A DNA stretch of 64,000 nt from the NCBI RefSeq assembly GCF_039023475.1, contig NZ_JBCHVB010000004.1:186001-250000 (forward strand), given 5' to 3'. Both the position numbers and the translations under genes were made by a program. Positions 16,949 to 25,081 of this stretch are shown here, in pieces. The notes below the pieces were generated by a model, which saw only the letters and a list, made by a program, of their open reading frames with translations, searched no databases and was not told the origin of the DNA. The stretch comes from Erwinia sp039023475 (lineage in GTDB: Bacteria; Pseudomonadota; Gammaproteobacteria; Enterobacterales; Enterobacteriaceae). Within the stretch, counting starts at the first letter, position 1, and every line of letters starts with the position of its first letter.

Positions 16949-17190
16949 TCAGCGCCCGTTTCACCCTCAGGTGAGCATGTACCGCCGCCTTCTTTGATGG
17001 ATGCCGCTGCGTTACACCAGTTTCAGACGATGCAAAACCTGGCTGATGCTGTTACCGGCGTGGCAGCTGACGGGAAAGGCGATGGATGCGCCGGATAGCA
17101 CGGCAACGCCCCGCTTTCTGCAATACTTCCGGGGCGTCACCGAAATTTAAGTCAGAGACTGACTGAAAGCTTCAGCAAACTATCTCTTAT
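16949..17190. other. Spacer after the siderophore importer operon
   Basis: It contains a 49-codon plus-strand frame (17001-17150) with GC-rich third positions (contains MDAPDSTATPRFLQYF) and an ACGCCCCG/CGGGGCGT hairpin within it. The frame has no convincing ribosome-binding site, so it may be a gene remnant. I do not recognise it. Confidence 0.25.
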
Positions 17191-17592
17191 TCACTGCGTA
17201 CCTTCAGGAATGCGGGCAATCACTTTGATCTCAAAATCGAAGCCGGCGAGCCAGTTTACCCCCACCGCCGTCCAGTTTGGATAAGGGGCCTGCGGAAAGA
17301 GCTCCTGCTTGACCGCCATAACCGTGGCGAACTGATTTTCCGGGTCGATATGAAACGTGGTGACGTCAATGAGATCGTTTAACCCACATCCCGCCGCCTC
17401 CAGGGTAGCCTGCAAGTTGTCAAAAGCGAGCCTGACCTGTGCGGCAAAATCGGGTTCCGGGGAACCGTCTTCCCGGCTGCCAACCTGCCCGGAAACAAAC
17501 AGCAAATCGCCCGAGCGAATCGCCGCAGAGTAACCATATTGTTTATACAGATCGTGGCGGCCGGCAGGATAAATCGTTTCTCTTTTAAGCAT
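17191..17592 (-). CDS. RidA-family (Rid/YER057c/UK114) protein
   Basis: The 133-residue product has the Rid fold signature GDLLFVSGQVG and the C-terminal region NWTAVGVNWLA followed by FEIKVIARIP. Canonical RidA hydrolyses reactive enamine/imine intermediates through an Arg in the last block (R in VIARIP). This one lacks the exact archetype pattern, so it is likely a Rid subgroup other than true RidA. AAGAGGT precedes ATG 17592; the extension to 17646 is poor. It is divergent from a TetR gene with shared operators. Confidence 0.85.
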   Translation of the reverse strand: MLKRETIYPAGRHDLYKQYGYSAAIRSGDLLFVSGQVGSREDGSPEPDFAAQVRLAFDNLQATLEAAGCGLNDLIDVTTFHIDPENQFATVMAVKQELFPQAPYPNWTAVGVNWLAGFDFEIKVIARIPEGTQ

Positions 17593-17651
17593 GAGTGACC
17601 TCTTCTTTGTGAGATAGCAGCAAGGATGGTAAAGTGCGTCTTTCATCTGAT

Positions 17652-17718
17652 ATACAGTTCGTATGTAGAATTAATAGCACATACGTTCCGTATGTCAAAA
17701 AATAAATACGTCGCGTAT
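17652..17718. promoter_or_regulatory. Cluster of TetR-type operator palindromes
   Basis: The central copy is ACATACG-TTC-CGTATGT (17679-17695), a perfect 7-bp dyad. A second, ATACG-TCG-CGTAT (17706-17718), and a third degenerate copy with the half-site CGTATGTA (about 17653-17667) flank it. All share an N3 spacer between (A)TACG and CGTA(T). They lie between the divergent Rid and TetR genes, the expected place for a TetR autoregulatory site. Confidence 0.65.
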
Positions 17719-17737
17719 ATGAAAGTGGAGTGTTTGC

Positions 17738-18325
17738 ATGGCAGTCAGACGTCGCGCTGAAATGATGGAAGAGAACCGGCTTAAGCTGATCGCTGCGGCA
17801 CGCAAAACCTTTGCGGAAAAGGGCTTCGCCGCATCATCGATGGATGAGCTGACGGCAAGCGCCGGCCTGACGCGTGGCGCGCTGTATCATAATTTCGGCG
17901 ATAAACGGGGCCTGCTGGCCGCCGTAGTAGCTCAGCTTGACGGCGAAATGGCGCAGCGGGCAAAAGAGGTAGCCAGTACGGCTACCGAAGGCTGGGAACG
18001 GCTGGTAGCCGAAGGATCGGCCTATATCAGAATGGCGCTCGATCCCGAGGTACAACGTATCGTGCTACTGGACGGGCCCGCTTTTCTTGGCGATCCCTCA
18101 AGCTGGCCAAGCCAGAACGCCTGTCTTGAAGCCACCCGCCACGCTGTGGCTGAGATGGTCAGTAAGGGCATTCTGAAGCCGGTCGATGTGGAAGCGGCGG
18201 CCCGGTTGCTTAACGGTGCGGCGCTGAATGCTGCATTATGGGTAGCGGCCGCTGAAGAACCCGATCTGAGACTGCCAAAAGCGACGGAGGCATTTGTGCT
18301 GATGGCTGAGGGGCTGCGTCTTTAA
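17738..18325 (+). CDS. TetR-family transcriptional regulator
   Basis: The 195-residue product has the TetR N-terminal helix-turn-helix: LIAAARKTFAEKGF, then SMDELTASAGLTRGALYHNFGDKRGLL. The C-terminal ligand-binding domain is helical, with the LDGPAFLGDPSSW loop found in the TetR_C_33-like group. It likely represses itself and the divergent Rid gene through the palindromes between them. The ligand cannot be told from the sequence. Confidence 0.92.
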   Translation: MAVRRRAEMMEENRLKLIAAARKTFAEKGFAASSMDELTASAGLTRGALYHNFGDKRGLLAAVVAQLDGEMAQRAKEVASTATEGWERLVAEGSAYIRMALDPEVQRIVLLDGPAFLGDPSSWPSQNACLEATRHAVAEMVSKGILKPVDVEAAARLLNGAALNAALWVAAAEEPDLRLPKATEAFVLMAEGLRL

Positions 18326-18395
18326 GGCATTCGCTTCTGTCGGTTCAGTCTGCCTGCCCCTCAGCGCATAGTTCAGCAACAGGTGCCGGCAGACC

Positions 18396-18421
18396 CTGAT
18401 AAAATGGCCTGGTTTTATCAG
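18396..18421. terminator. Terminator-like hairpin between convergent TetR and EamA genes
   Basis: CTGATAAAA and TTTTATCAG form a perfect 9-bp stem around TGGCCTGG. The A/T arms could serve as the U-tract in either direction. Confidence 0.5.
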
Positions 18422-18478
18422 AAGTGCCGACCTGACTCTCCCGACAGGAGCATCATCTCCATGCGGAATAACACCTTC

Positions 18479-19363
18479 TTACTTTTTCGTGGAGCAGCAG
18501 ACAATCCCGAAGATAATCAGCAGCAGCGTAATGATGTGATAACCCTCAAAGCTATTACCAAGAAAAACGATCCCCATCAGTCCCCCCGATAAGGGGATTA
18601 AATGAGTGTAAATTTCACTTCGGGTAGTACCAATCAGCGACACGCCTTTGCTCCAGAAAACATATGAGAGCCATGACGGAAAGATAATCAGATAGAGAAT
18701 ACCAGCGATAACCAACGGCGATAGCCTGTAGATCACGCCGTGAAAATCCGTCGCCAGCGCGGCATGGAATAAAAATATTGGAATCAATATGATTGTACCC
18801 AGCAATGAGCTGAAAGCGACAAACGAAGTATTGCTGACCTGTTTGTTTTTTAGCCGCAACAGCGCGCAGTAAAACGCCCAGCTTAATGCGGAAATAATGG
18901 TCAGCACATCGCCCCAGCCAAAGGCGTGCATACCGCCAGCACCGCCGGCACTGGAAAAGGCAAGATAAATGACGCCCGCCGTACTGGCGATAACGCCAAT
19001 AATATTTCTGGCCGAGATGCGCTCATGGAAAATACAGTAATTAATGAATAAAACCAGACAGGGTGTACTGGAAATATAAATAGCTGCGTTGAGGGATGAC
19101 GTATATTGCAATCCAATATAGAGGCTGAGCGGGAAGCTGACCTGGCCCAGGAAAGCGAACGCCAGGTTAATGCCCAGGTTGTGCCATAAAAGAGGTATAT
19201 CGCGGCAAAATGCCTGCCAGTAAAGCGCAACCATAAGCAACGTTGTTCCTCCCCAGCGGATAAGGCTTAAGCCATAGGGGTCAATATACTGCACTAATAT
19301 ATGCCCAATAACGTAGTTTCCTCCCCAGAATAGTGCCGCCAGCGCCAGTAATAAATAAGCCAT
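18479..19363 (-). CDS. EamA/DMT-superfamily transporter
   Basis: This is an inner-membrane exporter-type protein of 294 residues with about ten hydrophobic segments in two EamA repeats. The first starts LFWGGNYVIGHILVQYIDPYGLSLIRW and the second near GWGDVLTIISALSWAFYCALLR. The closing helix ends CCSTKK. Substrates of this family (amino acids, metabolites) cannot be predicted from sequence. It is monocistronic, with a long AT-rich region upstream. Confidence 0.88.
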   Translation of the reverse strand: MAYLLLALAALFWGGNYVIGHILVQYIDPYGLSLIRWGGTTLLMVALYWQAFCRDIPLLWHNLGINLAFAFLGQVSFPLSLYIGLQYTSSLNAAIYISSTPCLVLFINYCIFHERISARNIIGVIASTAGVIYLAFSSAGGAGGMHAFGWGDVLTIISALSWAFYCALLRLKNKQVSNTSFVAFSSLLGTIILIPIFLFHAALATDFHGVIYRLSPLVIAGILYLIIFPSWLSYVFWSKGVSLIGTTRSEIYTHLIPLSGGLMGIVFLGNSFEGYHIITLLLIIFGIVCCSTKK

Positions 19364-20027
19364 ATGCCACCTCCCTGATAAATAACTGCCAGTAATCCTT
19401 TCCGACCAGACAGGCTAACAAAATGCATATAATTTTTTCATTAACTGGCTATAGTAACATTCTGCGAATGGCAGAATGAATAAAATGCTTTTCATGTTGC
19501 GGATTTTTTACAACTTTATTAAAAAATATCATAAGTTCACTCAGCCCCATATTAAGTATTGATGGTGACATGTTCATTATTATGTTTAGCTTTATGTACG
19601 CTTACCGCGCCTAAATGCTCTGCTTGTTAATCGTAAAGCCATATAAAGTTTGAAATTGTGATTAACCTCAAAAAAACAATTCTCTTTTCATGGGATAAAA
19701 ACAGGCACAGGCGCTTCCTGAGTGCTTAATGCCTTCACCTTTATGATATGCTGCCCTGTCGGGTATCGTTTCAAGGAAAGTTTACCCGCTAAAGTCCCCT
19801 GTCCGGGGTTGCGGAGAAGTTCAGTGGTGCAATATAAACGCGCCGGTGGGAAAATCACATCAGGACCGTTATCCCGTTATTTTTTTCAGCCTTAATAGAG
19901 TGCTGACGCCATTTTTTGCAATAGCTATCGCTTTATTCCCAGCAGTTCTTCGCTAAAGAGTCTCTGTATGAGCATTGGGGCAGGTGAAGATTGGGTTGTA
20001 GTCGGTATTACGTCATCGCTGATAAAG

Positions 20028-20056
20028 CAGCCCCATAACCTGAGACTATGGGGCTG
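20028..20056. other. Perfect 10-bp hairpin in the non-coding region
   Basis: CAGCCCCATA and TATGGGGCTG pair around ACCTGAGAC. An AT-rich stretch with T-runs (TTTTATTTTT) follows about 12 nt later, so it could end an unannotated small RNA. No sRNA family is recognised. Confidence 0.35.
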
Positions 20057-20149
20057 TAATGATTGTAATTTTATTTTTAAAGTAATACCTGGTGTTGACG
20101 TACACCACCTTTTTAGTCTTTTCCGGCTGAAGTTAAAAGGGTATTTTAA

Positions 20150-20176
20150 TGTAAGGTTCACTTTGTGTAGGGTTCA
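20150..20176 (+). repeat. Direct repeat TGTARGGTTCA upstream of the first PAS-LuxR gene
   Basis: TGTAAGGTTCA (20150-20160) and TGTAGGGTTCA (20166-20176) lie 16 bp apart, ending 17 bp before the start codon. Their position overlaps the likely leader or promoter, so they could be regulator sites. Confidence 0.4.
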
Positions 20177-20193
20177 ATTAATGTAGGAGTGGT

Positions 20194-20880
20194 ATGATGA
20201 AAGGATATTCAGCCCCTGAAAAATTAATTAGTCTGTTTGAAAATGATAACGTCGTTGGCTGGGCCATAAAAGATACCCATTCAAACTTCGTTTATGCGAA
20301 TAAAGCATTAAAACAGTGGCAAATGCTCTCACCAAAATATAACTATGAAGGAAAAAATATCAAAGATATGCCCGTTCCTGTTGCCGAATTTTCCGATCTG
20401 TTCGCAAAACAGGAAAGATATATAGAGCTTACGGGCAATGCGGTCAGGGCGATAACCACCCATATCCAGGGCAAAGAGAAGATAATGCAGCCGGCTTACA
20501 GCATCCAGGAACCCTTATTTGATGAAAACCATATTTGCACAGGTACGGTTATCAGCGTAAGGCATGTTAATATCATCACCCCGACCTCGTTATTTAATGG
20601 GAAAATAAATCAGCATGCGACGTTCCAGGCACCCTCAGATTTTTTCACCGAGAAAGAGTGGGAAGTGGTTTACCTGCTCCAGTGCAACCTGAGCCTGAAA
20701 GAGATCGCTGGCGTGCTCGGCATTTCTGTGGATGCCGTTAATGGCAGGCTGAGAAGCTGCTATAAAAAAGCCGCCGTCAGCGCCGCCTCTTCGCTGATTG
20801 AGTATTGCCGAAGCCAAAACTTTGATAATTACATCCCTCTGTTTTTCCTGAAAAAAGGTCATATCATCATTACCGGGTAA
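20194..20880 (+). CDS. PAS-LuxR transcriptional regulator, copy 1
   Basis: The 228-residue product has an N-terminal PAS-like domain (about 15-130) beginning GWAIKDTHSNFVYANKALKQW, and a LuxR/FixJ-type helix-turn-helix at about 148-195 (FFTEKEWEVVYLLQCNLSLKEIAGVLG, then AVNGRLRSCYKKA). The end is a hydrophobic tail NYIPLFFLKKGHI shared with the next gene. It lacks an acyl-homoserine-lactone domain or a receiver, so the PAS domain is the likely sensor. TAGGAGTGG precedes a double ATG. The ligand and targets are unknown. Confidence 0.85.
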   Translation: MMKGYSAPEKLISLFENDNVVGWAIKDTHSNFVYANKALKQWQMLSPKYNYEGKNIKDMPVPVAEFSDLFAKQERYIELTGNAVRAITTHIQGKEKIMQPAYSIQEPLFDENHICTGTVISVRHVNIITPTSLFNGKINQHATFQAPSDFFTEKEWEVVYLLQCNLSLKEIAGVLGISVDAVNGRLRSCYKKAAVSAASSLIEYCRSQNFDNYIPLFFLKKGHIIITG

Positions 20881-20886
20881 ACACGA

Positions 20887-21531
20887 ATGGAATTTTACTT
20901 CGACAAATCGCTGTTCGGCTGGGCAATCAAAGATACCCGGTCCAGGTATGTTTACGCTAATGATTTAGCCTGCCGCTATTTCAGGGTAAGAAAAAGCGCG
21001 TTAACAGGCTGCACGGATGCGGACCTGATCCCGGCCTTACACCATGCCTGTAAATATATTTTGCAGGATGACAGGAAAATTCTCTCCACGCATAAAATGA
21101 GTATCGCCCTGAAGGTTTTCGATTACGGCGGCAAAGGAAAAATTAGCGCCTATCGGGTTGAGAAACGTCCCTGGACGTTGCCGGACAAATCGCCTGCCAT
21201 TATTTGCACCTATATTGAACTGACCAACGTCTATCTTTCAACTTTTCTCCATCAGCATGACAGAAGACCTCTGGTTTTTACCCCGCCCTCGGCGTTATTT
21301 ACGGACCGGGAGTGGGAAGTGATTCTCTTACTGTTATGCGGGGTGAAACGAAAGGTTATGGCCACCACGCTGGGCATCAGCGGCCTGACGCTAAGGAACA
21401 GGATCTCCCGCTGTTGTGAAAAGGCGGGCGTCGTTAATCAATCCGTACTGACAGAGCATTGTTTCGCTAACGGCTGGGATAATTATGTCCCCCCCTTCTT
21501 TCTGAAGCAGGGTTACATCAGCCTGAGTTAG
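20887..21531 (+). CDS. PAS-LuxR transcriptional regulator, copy 2
   Basis: This is a diverged tandem paralogue of the preceding gene, 214 residues, starting 6 bp after its stop and so probably co-translated. It keeps the order PAS (FGWAIKDTRSRYVYANDLACRYF) then HTH (LFTDREWEVILLLLCGVKRKVMATTLG, then LRNRISRCCEKA) then tail NYVPPFFLKQGYI. The first gene's YxxxNL context differs, so the two probably sense or bind different things, or heterodimerise. The stop overlaps the convergent GlxA-type gene by 4 bp. Confidence 0.85.
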   Translation: MEFYFDKSLFGWAIKDTRSRYVYANDLACRYFRVRKSALTGCTDADLIPALHHACKYILQDDRKILSTHKMSIALKVFDYGGKGKISAYRVEKRPWTLPDKSPAIICTYIELTNVYLSTFLHQHDRRPLVFTPPSALFTDREWEVILLLLCGVKRKVMATTLGISGLTLRNRISRCCEKAGVVNQSVLTEHCFANGWDNYVPPFFLKQGYISLS

Positions 21532-22508
21532 CGGGCCGCGCCTGGCTCCGCGGACGCGTATTGCCCGCGAAAGGTCTTTCGCCATTCGGCAGGGCTGACG
21601 CCAAGCTTCTGCCGGAACAGCTGGCGAAAGGTGATGGCTGACTGAAAACCCGCTAATCCGGCAATCTGCTCGATGGGTAAGGCCGTCGTTTCAAGCAGCT
21701 CCTGGCTACGATGAAGGCGCTCTGCGGTGATCCACTCGCCGATGGACAGGCCTGTCGCCTTCATAAAGTGCCGGGTCAGCGTTCTGCGGCTCATGGAAAG
21801 CTTGCTGGCCAGCGAATCGATATCGTGGCTCTGTTGCAGATTACCTCGCAGATAATCCAGCAGCCTGTTAATCCGGCTGTCGGTGGTGCTATGGGGTACC
21901 GGATGCTCAATATACTGGGCCTGCCCGCCCTCACGGTGCGGCGGTGTGACCATCCTTCTGGCCACCTGGTTTGCCACCCTGCCGCCAAACCGCTGGCGGA
22001 TGACATAGAGGCAGCAGTCGAGCGCGGCGGCGGTTCCCGCCGAGGTAATGATGCCGTTATCCTCCACATAGAGCACGTTGACATCCAGCTGAACCTCCGG
22101 GAACCGTTGTTGAAAATCCTTTTCAAACTCCCAGTGCGTGGCAGCCCGATGTCCGTCCAGCAGGCCGGCGTAGGCCAGCACAAAGGTGCCGAGGCAGAGT
22201 CCGACGAGGCTGGCACCGTTTTCCCTGGCGGTGACCAGCGCATTCAGTAATGAAGAGGCGGGTTTCTCGTGAATTTTGTCCCAGAATGGGACGATCACAA
22301 TGTCGGCCGTTGCCAGGGCTTCAAAGCCGTAATCCGCCCGTACCGCCGTGCCTTCTTTTGACCAGACTAACCCCGGCTTCTCTGCACAGATCAGCCGCGT
22401 GAAAAGAGGTTTGTCAGTGACGGTGTCGCCGAAAAGGATCAGCGGTATTGAGAAGTGAAACGTACTGAACCCTTCGGTAGCGACTATCGCAACGCTGCTT
22501 ATGGACAT
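21528..22508 (-). CDS. GlxA-type AraC regulator with DJ-1/PfpI domain
   Basis: The 326-residue product has an N-terminal DJ-1/PfpI (class I amidotransferase-like) domain, with the nucleophile-elbow motif GLCLGTFVLAYAGLLDG that retains Cys, and a C-terminal AraC domain with two helix-turn-helices (DIDSLASKLSMSRRTLTRHF; IEQIAGLAGFQSAITFRQLFRQKLGVSPAEW). Such regulators usually control a neighbouring catabolic gene. GGAGGAG precedes ATG 22508; the frame open to 22604 is not supported. It follows the metallo-hydrolase gene by 28 bp, so the two likely form an operon. Confidence 0.9.
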   Translation of the reverse strand: MSISSVAIVATEGFSTFHFSIPLILFGDTVTDKPLFTRLICAEKPGLVWSKEGTAVRADYGFEALATADIVIVPFWDKIHEKPASSLLNALVTARENGASLVGLCLGTFVLAYAGLLDGHRAATHWEFEKDFQQRFPEVQLDVNVLYVEDNGIITSAGTAAALDCCLYVIRQRFGGRVANQVARRMVTPPHREGGQAQYIEHPVPHSTTDSRINRLLDYLRGNLQQSHDIDSLASKLSMSRRTLTRHFMKATGLSIGEWITAERLHRSQELLETTALPIEQIAGLAGFQSAITFRQLFRQKLGVSPAEWRKTFRGQYASAEPGAAR

Positions 22509-22536
22509 ACTCTCCTCCCCCACCACACCCGTAAAT

Positions 22537-23313
22537 TCAGAAAGCGATCGTTTCACCATCGGCCGGCGCGCTGACCAGCGCATCGATCTGATTGATCTGC
22601 GCATATGCCAGCACCGCTTTTCGGGTAACCAGGCAGTGGTTTACCGCTTCCATATGCGTCGCGACAATCTTAGCTTCTGGCAGAATCATATGGGTTTTCA
22701 GAATATCTTCTTTACCGAAAATAATTGGGCCATAACCCAGTTTATGCGCCCAGCCCGTGTTCAGAATCACCACGCCAGGGGTATATTTCCGCATGTTATC
22801 CGCGACGGCATTGATCCAGATGGAATCACCGACCAGATAGAGCGTTTTTTCGGAGGGATGGCGGAAGAGCACGCCGCTGGAATCGCCCAGAATGGCAGCC
22901 AGCTGCGGGTTAGCGTAGGCTTCATCGGAACCGTGCTGGCACGCCGTTTTGATCAGATCAATATCCCCAAACGTTGTGCTGGCCGTAAGCACCTGAAGAT
23001 GAGTAAAGCCCTGAGAATGGAGGAGTTCCCTGTCATTCTCATTCTGAACATAGATGGGCTTATCTTTGGAGATCTGTGCGACAGCCGCCTCGTCCCAGTG
23101 ATCCTGATGGGTATGCGTGACGATAATGGCATCCACATCGAGCAGAGTAGCGACATCCACCGGCAGATCGACCATGGGATTACGGATCAAGGAATTGACC
23201 GTGCCTTCAAAGCCGGGCCAGGCGTCTTTATCAGACAGCATAGGATCAATCAGAAATTTTTTACCCGCAAAAGTAATTACCTGGGTCGCGTTACGAACCT
23301 GCATAATTTTCAT
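22537..23313 (-). CDS. Metallo-beta-lactamase-fold hydrolase
   Basis: The 258-residue product has the zinc motif HTHQDHWD (about 67-74), a further His/Asp pattern in LVGDSIW and a late His in THMEAVNH. This is the UlaG/lactonase-like branch of the fold rather than antibiotic-degrading lactamases. No signal peptide is present, so it is cytoplasmic. AGGAGCAGGG precedes ATG 23313. Its substrate is unknown; the DJ-1/AraC gene behind it may be its regulator. Confidence 0.85.
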   Translation of the reverse strand: MKIMQVRNATQVITFAGKKFLIDPMLSDKDAWPGFEGTVNSLIRNPMVDLPVDVATLLDVDAIIVTHTHQDHWDEAAVAQISKDKPIYVQNENDRELLHSQGFTHLQVLTASTTFGDIDLIKTACQHGSDEAYANPQLAAILGDSSGVLFRHPSEKTLYLVGDSIWINAVADNMRKYTPGVVILNTGWAHKLGYGPIIFGKEDILKTHMILPEAKIVATHMEAVNHCLVTRKAVLAYAQINQIDALVSAPADGETIAF

Positions 23314-23427
23314 CGCCCTGCTCCTGTTATTCATACGGTGCCGGCATGGCCCGTTCTCATAATTATCCGCTCTTCAGGCGACGAAACCATTGTCCCGCAG
23401 GTCAGTTAACGATGGAATTGGGTCAAT

Positions 23428-23766
23428 TTAACCACACCCCGCCTCGCGATGCTGGTTGCGGTAATCTTTCGGGGTAACGTTGAAATGCTTCTTGAAAACC
23501 CGCTGAAAACACTGCTGCGATGAGAAGCCCAAATCGGTTGAGATGGTCATGATGGTTTTATGAGAACTGACCAGACATTTGGCTGCTTCATCCAGCCTGC
23601 GGCTGCGAATGAAGGTGCCAAGCGTAATACCTTTTTGCTCTTTGAATGCACGTTGCAGGTGCCATTTTGAGTAACCTGACCGGGCCGCCACGTCCTCGAT
23701 ATTTAACCCATCATCAAGATGGGCTTCAATCCAGTCGGTAATAACGTCGACAATTTCACCTTTCAC
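23428..23766 (-). CDS. SoxS/MarA-like small AraC-family activator
   Basis: The 112-residue product consists of only the AraC DNA-binding domain, as in SoxS, MarA, RamA and TetD. The first helix-turn-helix reads IEDVAARSGYSKWHLQRAFKE and the second MTISTDLGFSSQQCFQRVFKKHFNVTPKDYR. Small members of this group are controlled by their own amount, often by a nearby repressor, and activate stress or efflux genes. It lies between a metallo-hydrolase gene and a divergent LysR gene. It is not SoxS itself by sequence or location (no soxR neighbour). Confidence 0.87.
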   Translation of the reverse strand: MKGEIVDVITDWIEAHLDDGLNIEDVAARSGYSKWHLQRAFKEQKGITLGTFIRSRRLDEAAKCLVSSHKTIMTISTDLGFSSQQCFQRVFKKHFNVTPKDYRNQHREAGCG

Positions 23767-23963
23767 TTACTTCTCTCCTCCGACAGGCATGCTGCATATC
23801 ACGCCCGCCGTCCCCGCCAGGGAATGCGATTATATATCTAATTAACTGATTTTTAATTATAAAATAAAATAAGGCTGTCGATTATACGGGCAGCCTTATT
23901 CTCATGGCGTGGATGGTATAAAGAAGCGTAAAATAGTTCAAATAGATAATATAAATCTCGGTA

Positions 23964-23980
23964 TATAGATTACATCTATA
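23964..23980. promoter_or_regulatory. Palindrome at the LysR-gene promoter
   Basis: TATAGAT and ATCTATA flank TAC, a perfect 7-bp dyad ending 10 bp before the LysR ATG. It contains a T-N11-A pattern typical of LysR-type sites, so autoregulation is plausible. Confidence 0.45.
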
Positions 23981-23990
23981 AAGGCGCATT

Positions 23991-24890
23991 ATGTTAGATC
24001 TCAATTTAGTCCGCGTATTTACCGCTATCTACGAAACGCGCAGCGTCAGCGGCGCGGCCGATCGTCTGTTTATTACCCAACCCTCGGCCAGTTATGCCTT
24101 AGCCCGCCTGCGGGCCGAAACCAACGATGAGTTGTTTAAGCGCAGCCGCAAGGGCATGGAGCCAACGCCAACGGCAGTCCATCTCTATAAGGTGTTTAAA
24201 AAGTCCCTGACCGGCATTGAGAAAGCAGTCGCGGAAACGCGCACTTTTTCGCCCGGCACGTCACAGCACAAGTTCCGTCTGGCCCTGTCCGATCTGGGTG
24301 AACTGCTGCTGCTGCCAAAGCTGATTATGCATATGCGGCAGGTGGCGCCCGGTATCCGGCTGGAAGTGCTGCCGGTGGATATGACCCGGCTGGACGAATG
24401 GCTGCTGACCGGCCGCATCGACGCCGCCATCTGTAGCCGCAATGAGTCCGTCTCCTCCGCCCAGCGCGAACTGATGATTTACGAGCGCTATGTCTGCCTG
24501 CTCAACGTTAACCATCCCCGCATCGGCGACACGCTGTCGCTGGATGACTATTTGCAGGAGCAGCACGTTGTCGTCTCCGCCACCAGCGGCCACCACATTG
24601 TTGAGGACCGCCTGAAGGAGTTCGGGCTTGAACGGGAAATTGCCGTGGAAGTGCCGCACTTCGCCGCGCTGGGTGAGCTGATCGCCTCCAGCGAGCTGCT
24701 GGTCACGCTTCCCTCAAGCGCGGCCAGAATCTATGCCCAACGCGGTAATGGCCGCGTACTGGAGCTGCCTTTTCAGGTGCCAAACCAGGAGGTGTTTCTC
24801 TACGGGCATACTGAGATCGGGGATATCACAGCGAAAAGCTGGTTTTATAAGGTGCTGAAAGTGGCAGGCCCGCAGATGTTTGCCCCCTGA
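23991..24890 (+). CDS. LysR-family transcriptional regulator
   Basis: The 299-residue product has the N-terminal winged helix (LDLNLVRVFTAIYETRSVSGAADRLFITQPSASYALARLR) and a periplasmic-binding-type effector domain (about 90-299). The Ser-Tyr-Ala pattern PSASYALARLR puts it in the NodD/LeuO/PcpR-like group. No target operon is next to it, except perhaps the SoxS-like gene 224 bp away on the other strand. A palindrome sits at its start. Confidence 0.9.
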   Translation: MLDLNLVRVFTAIYETRSVSGAADRLFITQPSASYALARLRAETNDELFKRSRKGMEPTPTAVHLYKVFKKSLTGIEKAVAETRTFSPGTSQHKFRLALSDLGELLLLPKLIMHMRQVAPGIRLEVLPVDMTRLDEWLLTGRIDAAICSRNESVSSAQRELMIYERYVCLLNVNHPRIGDTLSLDDYLQEQHVVVSATSGHHIVEDRLKEFGLEREIAVEVPHFAALGELIASSELLVTLPSSAARIYAQRGNGRVLELPFQVPNQEVFLYGHTEIGDITAKSWFYKVLKVAGPQMFAP

Positions 24891-25081
24891 TCCGCACAGC
24901 ACGCCGATCCGTCGATAAGCCTTTCCCGGCGCACCCGGCCAGGAAGAGGCGGCGCAGGCTTAACCAGAAGTGCGGCAAACTGAGAAGGCGTTGATCTTCG
25001 CTGCAAAAACCTTCAACGTAGCCTTTTGTTATCCATCTGCCACGGCCACCGTCCGCGGCGGGCTTAATATGGAGTTTACCC

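Larger units (their letters stand above)
19364..20193. other. 830-bp AT-rich non-coding region before the PAS-LuxR pair
   Basis: No protein-coding frame is supported on either strand. It contains an inverted repeat CATTCTGC/GCAGAATG (19458-19478) near the EamA promoter, a strong hairpin at 20028-20056, and direct repeats just before the PAS-LuxR gene. Its base composition is clearly more AT-rich than neighbouring genes, which suggests acquired DNA or a long regulatory region. Confidence 0.5.

Noticed and set aside
22501..23409. 302-codon plus-strand frame opposite the metallo-hydrolase
   Set aside because: It is an antisense shadow of the metallo-hydrolase, with repeated His/Arg/Gln text typical of reversed GC-rich codons.
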